A stretch of 64,000 nucleotides of DNA from Candidatus Binatota bacterium (GCA_012960245.1 DUBO01000012.1:79307-143306); one strand, 5' to 3'. Positions 1-9,484 are shown, numbered from the stretch's first letter. The notes: generated by a model not told the origin, from the sequence alone. A program made the numbers and translations.

Positions 1-1272
1 GCGCAGCGAGCGGCCGTCCTGTTGCCAGCTGTCCAGGGTCACCGGCAGGTCGGCGGGGACGGCGGCCGACAGCACGGCCATCAGCCGCAGGGGCAGGCCG
101 GTGCTCTCGGCGCTTGAAGCGAGACTCGCCTCGCGGCTGAACTGGCTCAGTTTCATTTCCATTTTCAGGCGCAGGCCGCTGCCAACAGCAGGCGCGTTCT
201 TTGAGAGCGTTCCGTCAGAAGCCGTCTCTCCGGAGGACATAGCCCGGGCGTAGATATCGGCCGCCCGCCGTTCGATGCGCTGCAGGCTGGAGTCGAGCCG
301 GTACAGATCCAGCCCTGTAGACAACATGGCCACTGTAGCCGCCGCTATTGCCCAGGGGAGCAACGGGCGCAGCAAGGCGACGGGTCTGAAACCGGCTCGC
401 TCGGTATCGAGGCCGGGCAGAAAATCGAGTACCGGTAGCTGGGGGGTGCCCCCCACGGCGTATATCATACCGAGCAGGGCAGCGTGGCTGCGCCAGTCGC
501 CGGCGGGCCCTTCAGCCAGCTCCAACGGACAGTCGGGCGGCAGCACCTGCAGGTCGCAGCCTCCAAGTGCCTCCTTGAGGCCGCCGAGCAGGTCGTCTTC
601 GCTCGAGGGGTTGAGCGCGACTCCGCCTACGATGACAAGTCTCGAAGCGGGCGACATGCTTCGGTAGGCCCAGGCCACCCTCTCGAGCAGAGCCTCCTGC
701 GGCCGGCAGGCCGTCACGCGAAGGTCGGCCAGTTGCCCCTGCTCATCAAACATTCCGAGCACGGTCTCGTCGTGGCCCACGTCCAGGGCCACGAAGCCCC
801 CTTGCTCGTGGCTGAGCCGATAGATTTCGAGCACACACGTGGCAGTCCAGACCAGGCGGTCAACCTTGCGTCCGGGGGCTGACACGCGCTCTGCCAGGGC
901 CGCGAGCTCGTCGCTGTCGGCCATTGCAGCCAGCACCGGGGGGCGAGCTTCGGAGCCGGCCCAGTCCCAGGCCACGGCGCTTTCTTCGAGCGTCATGGGT
1001 ACGTGGGCCTCCAGGGTGCTGCCCACTACCTGTTGGACGCTCTGCCGGCTGCGGAATGGAAAATCGAGAAAACGAAAGGCGGCGCGCCTGCCGCCCACGC
1101 CGCAGAGCACGCGGTCCCACTTGCCTTCGGGCAGCAGTTCGAGGGGCGACTGGCCGGGCTCGAGTTCGAAGCGGGCGATATCGAGCACCTTCAAGCCCCT
1201 GACCGAGCTCTCAGCCGAGGCCCAGCCCAGGTGGTTGGGGCCGCTTATGATGGCCAGGATCCTGTTTCCCAT
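1..1272 (-). CDS. gspL: Type II secretion protein GspL, partial (3' end cut by window)
   Basis: Inner-membrane platform component that links the cytoplasmic ATPase GspE to the periplasmic side of the type II secretion machine. The 424 codons present show an actin-like cytoplasmic domain (about residues 1-280, with repeated Gly-rich turns such as VALDVGHDE and LVIVGGVAL), then one membrane segment near residues 302-319 and the start of a periplasmic domain. The reading frame stays open to base 1, so the end of the protein lies outside the window. The ATG at 1272 begins two bases after the gspK stop. GspL and PilM share this fold; the pseudopilin operon context makes GspL the better name. gspM would be expected next, beyond the window. 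Confidence 0.85.
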   Translation of the reverse strand, partial: MGNRILAIISGPNHLGWASAESSVRGLKVLDIARFELEPGQSPLELLPEGKWDRVLCGVGGRRAAFRFLDFPFRSRQSVQQVVGSTLEAHVPMTLEESAVAWDWAGSEARPPVLAAMADSDELAALAERVSAPGRKVDRLVWTATCVLEIYRLSHEQGGFVALDVGHDETVLGMFDEQGQLADLRVTACRPQEALLERVAWAYRSMSPASRLVIVGGVALNPSSEDDLLGGLKEALGGCDLQVLPPDCPLELAEGPAGDWRSHAALLGMIYAVGGTPQLPVLDFLPGLDTERAGFRPVALLRPLLPWAIAAATVAMLSTGLDLYRLDSSLQRIERRAADIYARAMSSGETASDGTLSKNAPAVGSGLRLKMEMKLSQFSREASLASSAESTGLPLRLMAVLSAAVPADLPVTLDSWQQDGRSLR

Positions 1273-1274
1273 CG

Positions 1275-2363
1275 CTATAACGTGCCGGCACGACCGCTGT
1301 CGGGCAAGTCGAGATCGTCGAGGCCACCCAGGCCGGGGGCGTCCATGCCGCCCAGGTTGGGGCCGTGCCTGCGTAACCAGTAGATTATATGTATACGGCC
1401 CTCTTGGCGATTCAGTAGCGCATCAACCGAACGGTAAGTGTCGCCCACTGCGCCGCTGCTGCGCACCCTGAACCAGCCACTTTTGAAGCCCAGCAATGAT
1501 TTAGCCGCGGCCACGCTGCTTCCGGCGGTGCTGAGTACCTCCTGCCAGCTGCTGATACCTGCGCTTGCGCGGGCCTGCAGAAGGCGGCCGAGCACGAGGT
1601 CGTCATCCAGTGACGGGTGCAGGGCGGCCAGCACTTCGGGCGGGGCGGTGTTTACGTTTACCCGCGTCACGGCCAGGGGCAACACCGAGGCAAAGGGCCT
1701 GAGCGCTCGCAGGGTGTCGGCGTCCATGCCCTTGAGAAGAGCGAGCTCGGCAAACGACAGCAACGGCCCGTTGCGTGGTAGGTAGGGAGGCTCTGCTGAC
1801 CGGTACCAGGAGCTCTCGGCGCCGTCGCGGCTTGCCGGCACGCGGTCGTCCTTGTCGATCCAGTCCTGCAGTGGCCCCGAGAAATCGCTCTCCAGGCCCT
1901 GGCTATCGAGCAGGCGCTCGAGCGCCACCCGCGGAACGGGCAGGTTAACGCGGTTCAGGTTGAGCCGTCCGCTCTCGTCTTCGACCCGAAGCGCGAGCCG
2001 GCCATAGCCGGTTTCCATGGGAGGAATACCGGCCGCCCAGGTCTCTCCCAGCCAGTCGCTGCCACCGTTGCTGCCCGAGGCCTTGTCGACTGCTGCGTCC
2101 AGTTGCAAGGCAGCCATGGCGACGTACACCCCCGAATCGGCCAGCAGCTCTGCCTGCCGGGCTTTGACGCCCGCGGCAGCTTTTTTCCACTGCAGCCGCG
2201 CGCTGAAGGTAAAGTCGAATACCAGTACGGTGAGCAGGGCGGTTGCGGCGAGCGCCACCACCAGGGCGACACCGCTTTCGCTACGCTTTCGGCCGGTCTG
2301 CTCCCCAGCCAGAGGCGAGGGAGCGCCTGGTAGCAGCGACAAGAGCTGGCTTGCCTCTTTCAC
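1275..2363 (-). CDS. gspK: Type II secretion minor pseudopilin GspK
   Basis: Largest minor pseudopilin, part of the GspI-J-K complex that caps the pseudopilus. A hydrophobic helix follows a Ser-Gly-Val-Ala prepilin cleavage site near residue 31 (SGVALVVALAATALL). The family-typical globular domain follows, with ESGRLNLNRVN and NVNTAPPEVLAAL, a helix-hairpin-helix-like motif. At 362 residues it has the usual length. The GTG start overlaps the gspJ stop as GTGA. The leader before the cleavage Gly is long (about 30 residues); a TTG seven codons in would shorten it. GspK normally lacks the conserved Glu at +5 of the mature protein, and none is seen here. Confidence 0.9.
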   Translation of the reverse strand: MKEASQLLSLLPGAPSPLAGEQTGRKRSESGVALVVALAATALLTVLVFDFTFSARLQWKKAAAGVKARQAELLADSGVYVAMAALQLDAAVDKASGSNGGSDWLGETWAAGIPPMETGYGRLALRVEDESGRLNLNRVNLPVPRVALERLLDSQGLESDFSGPLQDWIDKDDRVPASRDGAESSWYRSAEPPYLPRNGPLLSFAELALLKGMDADTLRALRPFASVLPLAVTRVNVNTAPPEVLAALHPSLDDDLVLGRLLQARASAGISSWQEVLSTAGSSVAAAKSLLGFKSGWFRVRSSGAVGDTYRSVDALLNRQEGRIHIIYWLRRHGPNLGGMDAPGLGGLDDLDLPDSGRAGTL

Positions 2364-3067
2364 CGCCGGCTCCCGGGGAGAACCGCCATGGTCAGCTCCA
2401 TTGGCGGTCCGTCTTTACCGGCAGCGGCCGTCACCGACAGCTCCACCAGCTCAGGGGTTTTCTGGTCTGGATTGCTGCCGGGCCGTTCCTGCCAGGAATC
2501 CACCCAGTCTCCTCCGTCAAAGAACCTCAGGTCTACCGCTTGCAGTCCGGTGGCCACCACGCGCCGGTGAGCCTCTTCAAGTGGCGCTACCACCGGCGGG
2601 CGGAATTCATAGCGGGCCAGCTCCATAGTGGCTTCGGTTTCGGTCGCGGCCTCACTGTGCTCGAGCATGTAGACCACGCGGGCCTGGTCGCCGCGGTCGC
2701 GCAGTTGCAGGCCACTCCAGGCCTGCTCGTCGACCACTGTCACCCCGCGGGCCGAGAGAACGGTGAGCTCCAGCAGCGCAAGGCCGCTGTAAGCAGAGCG
2801 TAGCCCCGCCGAGCCTGACGAAGAAAGCACTGTTATATCAGCAGTTTGCAGCCCAGTCGCGTAGTTGTCCTCGAGGTCGCGGGCCATCCAGTCCAAGGCC
2901 GAGCGGAGCTGGCCAAGCCGTTGCAGGCGACCAAGGGCGTGGTCCCGGGAGGCGGCGCTGCGGGAGATCGTTCCGTACACCGCCGCTGCAACGATGCCCA
3001 GCAGGCTGACAGCCACCATCAGCTCGACCAGGGTGAAACCCGCTCTTGTAGTCCGACGCCCGGGCAT
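2360..3067 (-). CDS. gspJ: Type II secretion minor pseudopilin GspJ
   Basis: Minor pseudopilin of the T2SS pseudopilus tip. The N-terminus is a short basic leader ending in Gly, then FTLVELMVAVSLLGIVAAAV, a class III prepilin signal with Glu at +5, cleaved and methylated by the prepilin peptidase. No prepilin peptidase gene is in this window. The rest (about residues 35-235) is the globular GspJ beta domain. It sits between gspI (3-bp gap) and gspK (4-bp overlap). The 235-residue length fits GspJ, while GspI and GspH neighbours are shorter. Start is ATG. Confidence 0.9.
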   Translation of the reverse strand: MPGRRTTRAGFTLVELMVAVSLLGIVAAAVYGTISRSAASRDHALGRLQRLGQLRSALDWMARDLEDNYATGLQTADITVLSSSGSAGLRSAYSGLALLELTVLSARGVTVVDEQAWSGLQLRDRGDQARVVYMLEHSEAATETEATMELARYEFRPPVVAPLEEAHRRVVATGLQAVDLRFFDGGDWVDSWQERPGSNPDQKTPELVELSVTAAAGKDGPPMELTMAVLPGSRR

Positions 3068-3070
3068 GGC

Positions 3071-3472
3071 TTACTGCTTCACCAGCCAGGTCAGCTCTAC
3101 CAGCGGGATGTCGGAATCGGGCAGGCCCACTGCAACAGTTACCTGTCTCAGGCCGGGTAGGGGAGTAGGGAGCACATTGCGCGACCAGGTGAAGCGCTCT
3201 CTCCAGTTGGCCGCAGGCTGGGCTCCCGTCGCCCCGGCTGCCCAGCGCTCGGTGTCAAAACGCCCTTCCTCCTGCCCGGGTTCGGGGTAGCCGCCGGCCC
3301 TGCTCGTGGCCACCAGCGACGCAGCCAGGGCCTCGGCTACGAGCAGGTCCTGGGTGCGTGCAGCCGTGCGCAGGTTGCGCGCGTGCAGGCCCAGCAGGCT
3401 CACGGTAGCAATGCCCACCACGGCGATAGCAATGAGCAACTCGAGCAGTGTGAATCCGCGCTGTTTGCTCAC
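3071..3472 (-). CDS. gspI: Type II secretion minor pseudopilin GspI
   Basis: Minor pseudopilin thought to nucleate the tip complex with GspJ and GspK. The protein is 133 residues with a minimal leader (MSKQRG) followed by FTLLELLIAIAVVGIATVSL, including the Glu at +5. The C-terminal part contains a typical GspI ending with a VTVAVG strand and a short tail. The GTG start overlaps the upstream gspH stop as GTGA, which indicates coupled translation. Its order between gspH and gspJ is canonical. Confidence 0.9.
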   Translation of the reverse strand: MSKQRGFTLLELLIAIAVVGIATVSLLGLHARNLRTAARTQDLLVAEALAASLVATSRAGGYPEPGQEEGRFDTERWAAGATGAQPAANWRERFTWSRNVLPTPLPGLRQVTVAVGLPDSDIPLVELTWLVKQ

Positions 3473-4047
3473 CTTCGGGGCGTCCCGGTTACGCTCACCC
3501 GGCCGGTGAAGCCGTCGACGAGCAAGGTCACGCGATCGTGCTCCTGGTCGACCAGGGTTATTTCGCCACGCTCGAGTTGGCCCTCGGGCAGAAAGTACAG
3601 GGCTCCCTCGCCGCTCGACTGGCTGCCTCCCTGGCCCCCGAGGCTCGCGAACTCAACGCCTTCGGGCAGCTTACCGCCCTTTACGCGCAGGTCGGGGTCG
3701 TGGCTGAACTGGCGATCGGGCCGTTCACTGGACCAGGGACGCAGGGATTCTACCCTCCAGGACTCGCGGTCAAGGTCCACCGTGACCCGGTACACGCGCC
3801 CGCGCAGCGCGGACTCGTCGTGCAGGTAGCCCAGCACGGCAGCCATGCGTCGGGCCGAACGGTCGAGGCGGTCAGCCGCAGGGTTGGGAAACCTCACCAG
3901 CGCAGCGCTCAGTAGAACGCCGAGAATGACAAGTACGATCGCGAGCTCTACCAGGGTGAAACCAGACTGGCCCCTGCGTGGCAGAAGCGCCCGCGTGCCG
4001 ACTCCCTGGAGCCTGCTATTAGAAATCGCGCGAATCGATGTCGGCAT
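3469..4047 (-). CDS. gspH: Type II secretion minor pseudopilin GspH
   Basis: Minor pseudopilin. The prepilin signal is RRGQSG followed by FTLVELAIVLVILGVLLSA, with Glu at +5; the remaining 120 or so residues are the GspH beta-sandwich (LGYLHDESALRGRVYRVTVD, LYFLPEGQ). The only ATG/GTG/TTG in frame near the prepilin motif is the ATG at 4047, which lies inside the end of gspG and gives a 29-residue leader, longer than usual for the family. A GAGGGCGGCGA stretch upstream may serve as ribosome binding site. An earlier frame extension upstream is only a shadow of gspG. Confidence 0.85.
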   Translation of the reverse strand: MPTSIRAISNSRLQGVGTRALLPRRGQSGFTLVELAIVLVILGVLLSAALVRFPNPAADRLDRSARRMAAVLGYLHDESALRGRVYRVTVDLDRESWRVESLRPWSSERPDRQFSHDPDLRVKGGKLPEGVEFASLGGQGGSQSSGEGALYFLPEGQLERGEITLVDQEHDRVTLLVDGFTGRVSVTGTPRR

Positions 4048-4423
4048 CGACACCGTCGCCGCCCTCTTCGCCGTCGGCGCCCAGGCTCTGCAGCACGTAC
4101 TCGCGGCCGTCGCTGGCAAACAGGAAGGGCGAGTTCCACGGGTCAAGCGGTACTCTTTCGAGGTAACCGCCGCTGCGGCCCTCCAGCCCGGGCTCAACCA
4201 GTACCTCTACGCCGAGCTCAGTGCCCGGGTAAGAACCGGTGTCGAGCCGATAGAGGTCCAGTGCTTCTTCTATGGCCCGCATGTCGGCCATGGCCTTTAC
4301 AACCCGCGCGTCGTCGGTACGGCCGATGATGCGCGGCGCGGCCAGCGAAATGAGCAGGCCCAGTATCATGACCACGACCAGTATTTCGATGAGGGTGAAT
4401 CCTTTCTGCCTTTCAGTTACCAC
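4019..4423 (-). CDS. gspG: Type II secretion major pseudopilin GspG
   Basis: Main subunit of the T2SS pseudopilus. MVTERQKG is the leader, followed by FTLIEILVVVMILGLLISL with Glu at +5. Conserved GspG features follow: an EEALDLYRLDTGSYP helix, the LDPWNSPF turn and a C-terminal Gly/Asp-rich calcium-loop region (SLGADGEEGG, ADIDSRDF). At 134 residues it matches the family. The start is GTG at 4423, nine bases after the gspF stop. It overlaps the inferred gspH start by 29 bases. Confidence 0.93.
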   Translation of the reverse strand: MVTERQKGFTLIEILVVVMILGLLISLAAPRIIGRTDDARVVKAMADMRAIEEALDLYRLDTGSYPGTELGVEVLVEPGLEGRSGGYLERVPLDPWNSPFLFASDGREYVLQSLGADGEEGGDGVDADIDSRDF

Positions 4424-4432
4424 GTCTCAATT

Positions 4433-5635
4433 CTAGCGAACCAGCTGGTTCATCTCAAAGACCGGCAGCATAACGGCGAGCAATACGAACAACACCATGC
4501 CCGCCATCACCAGTACCACGGCCGGTTCCATCATGGCTGAGAGAGCCTGTACCGCCGAGTCTACTTCTTCGTCCATAGCTCGGGCGGCCCTTTCGAGCAG
4601 GTTCTCCAGCTCGCCACTTCGTTCGCCGGCGGCTGCCATGTCGACCACCAGTGGATGGACAAGAGGACTGTTTTTCAGAGCCGCGGCCAGTGAACCACCG
4701 CCCCTGACGGCTACAGCCGTTTCGCCCACCAGATCTGACATAAGCTCGCTTCCCACCGAGCCCCGGGTGATCTCCAGGGCGTCGACCAGGGGCAGCCCGC
4801 CCGAGAGCGTGGCCGACAAGGTGTGGCAGAACCTGGCCCCGTAAAGGTTGCGCCTCAGCGTGCCCAGCACCGGCAGGCGCAGGGCAACGCCCTCGAGGCG
4901 TCTGCGACCCGAGGGGCTGCGCCAGTACCACCTGAGCAGGCCGAAGGCAGCTATGAGCAGCAGCAGGCCCAGCAGGCCGTAGTCCACCAGCAGGTCGGCC
5001 AGCGCCATCAGTGCCCTGGTGGGCAGCGGCAGGGTCTGCTGGCTTTCGACGAACACGCGGGTGATCTGCGGAACGACGTAGGCAAGCAGGAACACGACGA
5101 TGGCGGTACCTGTCACCGCCATCACCAGCGGGTAGGTCATGGCCGAGCGCAGGCGGGCCTGCCAACGAGCGCTGTCCTCGGCGTAGGAGGCGACGCGGTC
5201 GAGCACCTGGTCGAGCGTGCCGCTGGCTTCGCCAGCCCTTATCATGCCGATGTACATTGACGGGAACACCCCGGGTTGTGAGGACATGGCGTCAGCCAGC
5301 GAGCTGCCCTCCACCAGTTGCCGGCGCAGCGATTCCCAGGTCCAGCGGTGGGCCGGAAGCGCCTGTCCGCGCAACGAGGTAACCGATTCAACCAACGGTA
5401 TGCCGGCACGCAACAGGGTGCCCAGCTGCCTCAGGTTGCGGGCCAGCTGCACCGTACCGGGGTTCCGTTGCTTGCCCGCCGCGTTAGAACGGGGTTGGGC
5501 TTCGTCCTCGAGGCTGGATACGAACAAGCCCCGGTCGCGCAGTCGCTGCCGGGCCGATCTTGGCCCCTCGGCTTCAACGTGGCCACTCACCGTGCGGCCC
5601 GACGCGTCGAGCCCCTTGTAGGCGTAAGAGGGCAA
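4433..5635 (-). CDS. gspF: Type II secretion inner-membrane protein GspF
   Basis: Polytopic platform protein of the T2SS. At 400 residues it has the two GspF cytoplasmic domains (about 70-190 and 270-395) and hydrophobic segments near residues 165-190, 215-235 and 370-395. It starts MPSYAYKGLDASGRTVSG, the standard GspF/PilC N-terminus, and ends VMLPVFEMNQLVR, also standard. The start codon is TTG, three bases downstream of the gspE stop. Confidence 0.92.
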   Translation of the reverse strand: MPSYAYKGLDASGRTVSGHVEAEGPRSARQRLRDRGLFVSSLEDEAQPRSNAAGKQRNPGTVQLARNLRQLGTLLRAGIPLVESVTSLRGQALPAHRWTWESLRRQLVEGSSLADAMSSQPGVFPSMYIGMIRAGEASGTLDQVLDRVASYAEDSARWQARLRSAMTYPLVMAVTGTAIVVFLLAYVVPQITRVFVESQQTLPLPTRALMALADLLVDYGLLGLLLLIAAFGLLRWYWRSPSGRRRLEGVALRLPVLGTLRRNLYGARFCHTLSATLSGGLPLVDALEITRGSVGSELMSDLVGETAVAVRGGGSLAAALKNSPLVHPLVVDMAAAGERSGELENLLERAARAMDEEVDSAVQALSAMMEPAVVLVMAGMVLFVLLAVMLPVFEMNQLVR

Positions 5636-5638
5636 GCG

Positions 5639-7348
5639 TCAGCCGCCGTCTTCGGCGGTGACCCGCAGCACTTCGGCCGAGCTCGTGAGCCCGCGCCGGA
5701 CCTTGAGTACCGCGTCGTCCCGGAGCGATGGCACGCCCTGTTCGCTTACGTGGCGACGCAGGCTGGCGGCGTCGCTGCCCTTCATGACCATGGCGCGCAG
5801 CTCGTCGGTCATGACCACCAGCTCGTGTATGGCCAGTCGCCCACTGTAGCCCGTGCCGCGACAGCTTTCGCAACCGGGGCCCGCAATGCGCAGTTGCTCG
5901 TTGTCTCCCATCATGTAGCCCAGTCCGAGCTCGGCCAGTCCGCTGCGGGCAGGGCCGACCGGCTGGCTGCACTCGGGGCACAAGCGACGTAACAGGCGCT
6001 GGGCCATCACCGCTATGACGGCGGAGGATACCAGGTAGGGCTCGATGTCCATGTCTATCAGGCGGGTGATCGCGCTGCAGGCGTCGTTGGTGTGAAGGGT
6101 GCTGAACACCAGGTGACCGGTCATCGCAGCCTGCATGGCGGTACGTGCGGTTTCGGCGTCGCGTATTTCGCCCACCATGATCACGTCGGGGTCCTGCCGC
6201 AGTGTCGATCGCAGGCCACTGGCAAAGTCCAGGTCAATCTTCGGGTTGACCTGCATCTGCCCGATGCCGGGCAGTTGGTACTCCACCGGGTCTTCTATGG
6301 TGATAATGTTACGCTCTTCGCTGTTCATCTCGGAGAGGGCGGCGTAGAGCGTGGTGGTCTTGCCGCTTCCCGTGGGGCCGGTCGCGAGCACGATTCCGTT
6401 GCTGCGCGTCAGCAGCGCATTTAGCGTGGCCCGGTTGCCGGGCGACAGCTCCAGCTCGGACAGGCCCATGAGCGCGCTTCCCCGGTCGAGCAGGCGCAGT
6501 ACCACTCGTTCGCCGAAAGCCGTGGGCACGGTCGATACCCTCAGGTCGAGGTCCCGGCCGGCTGCCCGGGTGCGTATACCACCGTCCTGTGGCAGTCGTT
6601 TTTCGGCGATGTCGAGCGACGCCATCACCTTGATGCGGCTCACCAGCGCCGTGTGGGCGCTGCGCGGTACGCGCGTGACCTCGGCCAGCAGGCCGTCGAT
6701 GCGGTAGCGCACCGAGACGCCGGCCTCGAAGGGTTCCAGGTGTATGTCGCTGGCGCCGTCGCGGGCGGCCTGGTAGATCACCGCGTTAACCAGCCTGATG
6801 ACAGGCGCTTCGTCCTCGGTCTCAATCAGGTCGGGTACGTCGCTGAGGTCAGACGCTTCGACTTCGAAGGCGGGCTGGTCGCCCAGGTGGTCGACGAGAT
6901 CGGCGGCCAGGGTCGAAGCGCGGTCGAAGGCGCGTACGATGCTCTCCGACAGCACAGCCCCGGGCACCACCATGGGCGACACGTCCACGTCGTAGACGGC
7001 GGCGAGATCCTGCAGCGGGCCCGCGTTCATGGGGTTTGAAGTGGCCACCGTCAGGGTCCCCGAGTCCTTGCTGAGCGGTAGTACGCGATTGGTTCGGCAC
7101 CAGGCAATCGACAGGTCGGCCAGCAGCCGGGGGTCGACCCGGTCTTCGCCGAGGTCAGGCGAAAACAGCAGGCCGCAGCGCTCCGCGAGCAGGGCGGCCC
7201 AGCGCAGCTGAGGAAAGCCGGCCACGCGTTCAAGCTCGGGGCCGAGGTCGCCATTACCCGCCGACGCGCGGGCCTCGGCTATGTGTTCGCGCGAGATGCC
7301 GGCTCGGAGCAGCAGATTATCGAGAGGCTCGGTTATGTTTCGGGGCAC
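5639..7348 (-). CDS. gspE: Type II secretion ATPase GspE
   Basis: Cytoplasmic hexameric ATPase that powers pseudopilus assembly. The 569 residues contain an N-terminal GspE/PilB domain (about 1-160), the Walker A GPTGSGKTTT at 324-333, a Walker B stretch PDVIMVGEIRD near 387-397, Asp and His boxes (TIEDPVE, STLHTND), and a tetracysteine zinc motif (C457, C460, C493, C496) typical of GspE/PilB rather than PilT retraction ATPases. GTG start. The reading frame lies six bases after gspD and three before gspF. Confidence 0.95.
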   Translation of the reverse strand: MPRNITEPLDNLLLRAGISREHIAEARASAGNGDLGPELERVAGFPQLRWAALLAERCGLLFSPDLGEDRVDPRLLADLSIAWCRTNRVLPLSKDSGTLTVATSNPMNAGPLQDLAAVYDVDVSPMVVPGAVLSESIVRAFDRASTLAADLVDHLGDQPAFEVEASDLSDVPDLIETEDEAPVIRLVNAVIYQAARDGASDIHLEPFEAGVSVRYRIDGLLAEVTRVPRSAHTALVSRIKVMASLDIAEKRLPQDGGIRTRAAGRDLDLRVSTVPTAFGERVVLRLLDRGSALMGLSELELSPGNRATLNALLTRSNGIVLATGPTGSGKTTTLYAALSEMNSEERNIITIEDPVEYQLPGIGQMQVNPKIDLDFASGLRSTLRQDPDVIMVGEIRDAETARTAMQAAMTGHLVFSTLHTNDACSAITRLIDMDIEPYLVSSAVIAVMAQRLLRRLCPECSQPVGPARSGLAELGLGYMMGDNEQLRIAGPGCESCRGTGYSGRLAIHELVVMTDELRAMVMKGSDAASLRRHVSEQGVPSLRDDAVLKVRRGLTSSAEVLRVTAEDGG

Positions 7349-7354
7349 GGGCCG

Positions 7355-9484
7355 TTACCTGGCGTCGGCGCCCTCGCTGGGCCAGAGCGGAAACACGTAG
7401 CCGTCGTTGTCGGTGCGGTTATCGTCCGAGCCGGCATCGAGGCCGCCGTCGATAGGTACCTCGCGCAAGCTGTCCGTGGGGCTGTCTCCCGGAAGCGGAT
7501 GGGCCTGCACAGATTCGGGCATGGCTTCTTTAAATTTGTTCTTGCTGCGCTTGGTAGCCTGGGCCAGGTCGGCATCCGAACGGATGATGTGGGGGGTGAG
7601 AAACACCACCAGGTTGACCTTGCTGCTGGTGCTTGCCCGGTGCTTGAAAAGATTGCCGAGCAGGGGGATGCGGCTCAGCAGCGGCACTTTGGAGGTTGAT
7701 TCCTCCAGTGAGTCGCTGATCAGCCCGCCTATGACGGCGGTGTGGCCGTCCTTGACGCTGACCGTGGTGGACGCCGAACGGACGGTGGTGGTGGGCCCGA
7801 CGGTGTTGGCGTCCAGTTGGGAGCTCTTGACCAGTGCCGAGACTTCCTCGGAAACTTTCAGTACCACCATGTCTCCATCGGTGACCTGGGGGGTGAGCTT
7901 GAGCTTTATCCCCACGTCGCGGCGCTCGACGGTGGTGAACACGTTGGACACCGCCGAAACGTCAACACCGCGGCCGGTGACGAAGGGCACGTTCTTGCCC
8001 ACCAGAATCTCGGCTTGCTCGTTGTCCATCGTGAGAAGGGTCGGCGCCGACAGCACGTTGAGGTCGGTGTCGGAGGCCAGGGCCTGGAACAGCGCCACCT
8101 GGGCGGGCACCACGGTGCCGTCAGGCAGCTCTATGCTGCGGTCGCTGGCGGCAGCCAGGATCAGGCCGCCGAGCAGGCCGGGATTGAGCAGGGCGGAGTT
8201 GAGGTTGGCGAGGTTGCTGCGCGCCAGGCCGACGCCATCGCCGATGTCGCCTCCTCCCTGGAAGTCGAAGCCGATGGCACGCGAGCGCTCAAGCGATATC
8301 TCAACGATGATGGCCTCGACGAAAACCTGTGGGCGGGTGACGTCGAGGTCTTCAAGCAGCGAGACGAGGACTCGGTGGTCGTGCGGTGAAGCGTTGATGA
8401 TGATGGAGTTGGTAGCAGGGTCGGCGGTCACCGACACCGCGTCGGTGAGTCCGTTGCCTGAAAACGAGCGGGCCCTTGCCGTCGCTCCCGTAGCCCCGGG
8501 CTTGCGCGCAGCGCCGGCGCTTTTTATGCCGCCGGCCAGCATTTTGAGCACCACCAGCACCAGGTCCTCGGCGTTGGCGTGCTTCACCCGGTAGACGTGC
8601 ACCCGTTGTTCGTCGTCGCGAAGCGGGCTATCCAGGCGCTCGGCGAGGGTGCGAATTCTGCCCATTAGCAGCGGTGTGGCGGTGACCACCAGCGAGTTGG
8701 TGCGCTCGTCGGCCACAATCCTGAAATCCGGCTCCGAGCTTTCGCCGGGTTTGCCCTTGGCCGGGGCCGAGGGAAGGTTGGTCAGGATGGTGGTTATCTG
8801 TTCGGTCATCACCGCGGCCACTGCGTGATCCAGGGAAATGACGTCGAAGATCTTTTCGTGCACCGGCGCGTCCAGCGCCAGCACCAGCGCCTCCAGTCGC
8901 GAAAGGTTACCACTGCTTTCGCTCAGTATGAGGGTGTTGGTCTGGGCATAGGCCGTCAGCGAGCCTTGCTTTGACACCAGCGGTTCGAGTACGGGCAGCA
9001 GGTCGAGCGCGTCGACGTGCTTGAGCGGCAGCAGCCTTGTGGCGTAGCCCGACGGTAGCTGCGAGCCCGACGACAGTGCTGCGCCGGCCGCCAGGGCGTC
9101 ACGCAGCGGGATTATACGCGTGACCACGCCGTCTTCGATGGTCGTCAACCCGCGAACGGCCAGCACCGAGTGAAACACCGCCTCGGCTTCATCCCGCGAT
9201 ACCGGCGTGGGTGACACGACGTTTACCGTTCCCTCGATCTTGTCGCTGAAGACGAAGTTCCGCCCCGTCACGCGGGCGATAAACTTGATGAAGGTGGGCA
9301 ACTCGACGTTGTCAAAGTCGATGGTGATGCTGCGCTGGCCCTGTCCCTGGGCTGGCGCCTGTGCTCGCGCCGAACCGGAAAGCGCAACGACCATAAGCGC
9401 CGCGGTAAAGGGCACAACCAAGGCAGATGCCACCAGCCGACCGGCGACGAGGGATTCTCCTGTAACTCGCCGGCGGTTCATCAT
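7355..9484 (-). CDS. gspD: Type II secretion secretin GspD
   Basis: Outer-membrane secretin channel. A long signal peptide ends near SARAQA (about residue 43). Then come the N0 domain (ITIDFDNVELPTFIKFIA), three N1-N3 ring domains (about 130-400) and the secretin core (about 425-660) with KVPLLSRIPLLGNLF and VVFLTPHII, which are diagnostic. An Ala/Gly/Ser-rich insert (about 325-345) lies in the N3 region, as in many GspD proteins. The C-terminal tail of about 60 polar residues may be the pilotin-binding S-domain, but no pilotin gene is seen here. ATG overlaps the gspC stop as ATGA. Confidence 0.95.
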   Translation of the reverse strand: MMNRRRVTGESLVAGRLVASALVVPFTAALMVVALSGSARAQAPAQGQGQRSITIDFDNVELPTFIKFIARVTGRNFVFSDKIEGTVNVVSPTPVSRDEAEAVFHSVLAVRGLTTIEDGVVTRIIPLRDALAAGAALSSGSQLPSGYATRLLPLKHVDALDLLPVLEPLVSKQGSLTAYAQTNTLILSESSGNLSRLEALVLALDAPVHEKIFDVISLDHAVAAVMTEQITTILTNLPSAPAKGKPGESSEPDFRIVADERTNSLVVTATPLLMGRIRTLAERLDSPLRDDEQRVHVYRVKHANAEDLVLVVLKMLAGGIKSAGAARKPGATGATARARSFSGNGLTDAVSVTADPATNSIIINASPHDHRVLVSLLEDLDVTRPQVFVEAIIVEISLERSRAIGFDFQGGGDIGDGVGLARSNLANLNSALLNPGLLGGLILAAASDRSIELPDGTVVPAQVALFQALASDTDLNVLSAPTLLTMDNEQAEILVGKNVPFVTGRGVDVSAVSNVFTTVERRDVGIKLKLTPQVTDGDMVVLKVSEEVSALVKSSQLDANTVGPTTTVRSASTTVSVKDGHTAVIGGLISDSLEESTSKVPLLSRIPLLGNLFKHRASTSSKVNLVVFLTPHIIRSDADLAQATKRSKNKFKEAMPESVQAHPLPGDSPTDSLREVPIDGGLDAGSDDNRTDNDGYVFPLWPSEGADAR

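Noticed and set aside
7407..8594. Plus-strand open frame of 395 codons opposite gspD
   Set aside because: Ser/Arg/Thr-rich mirror of the secretin gene with no recognisable motif.
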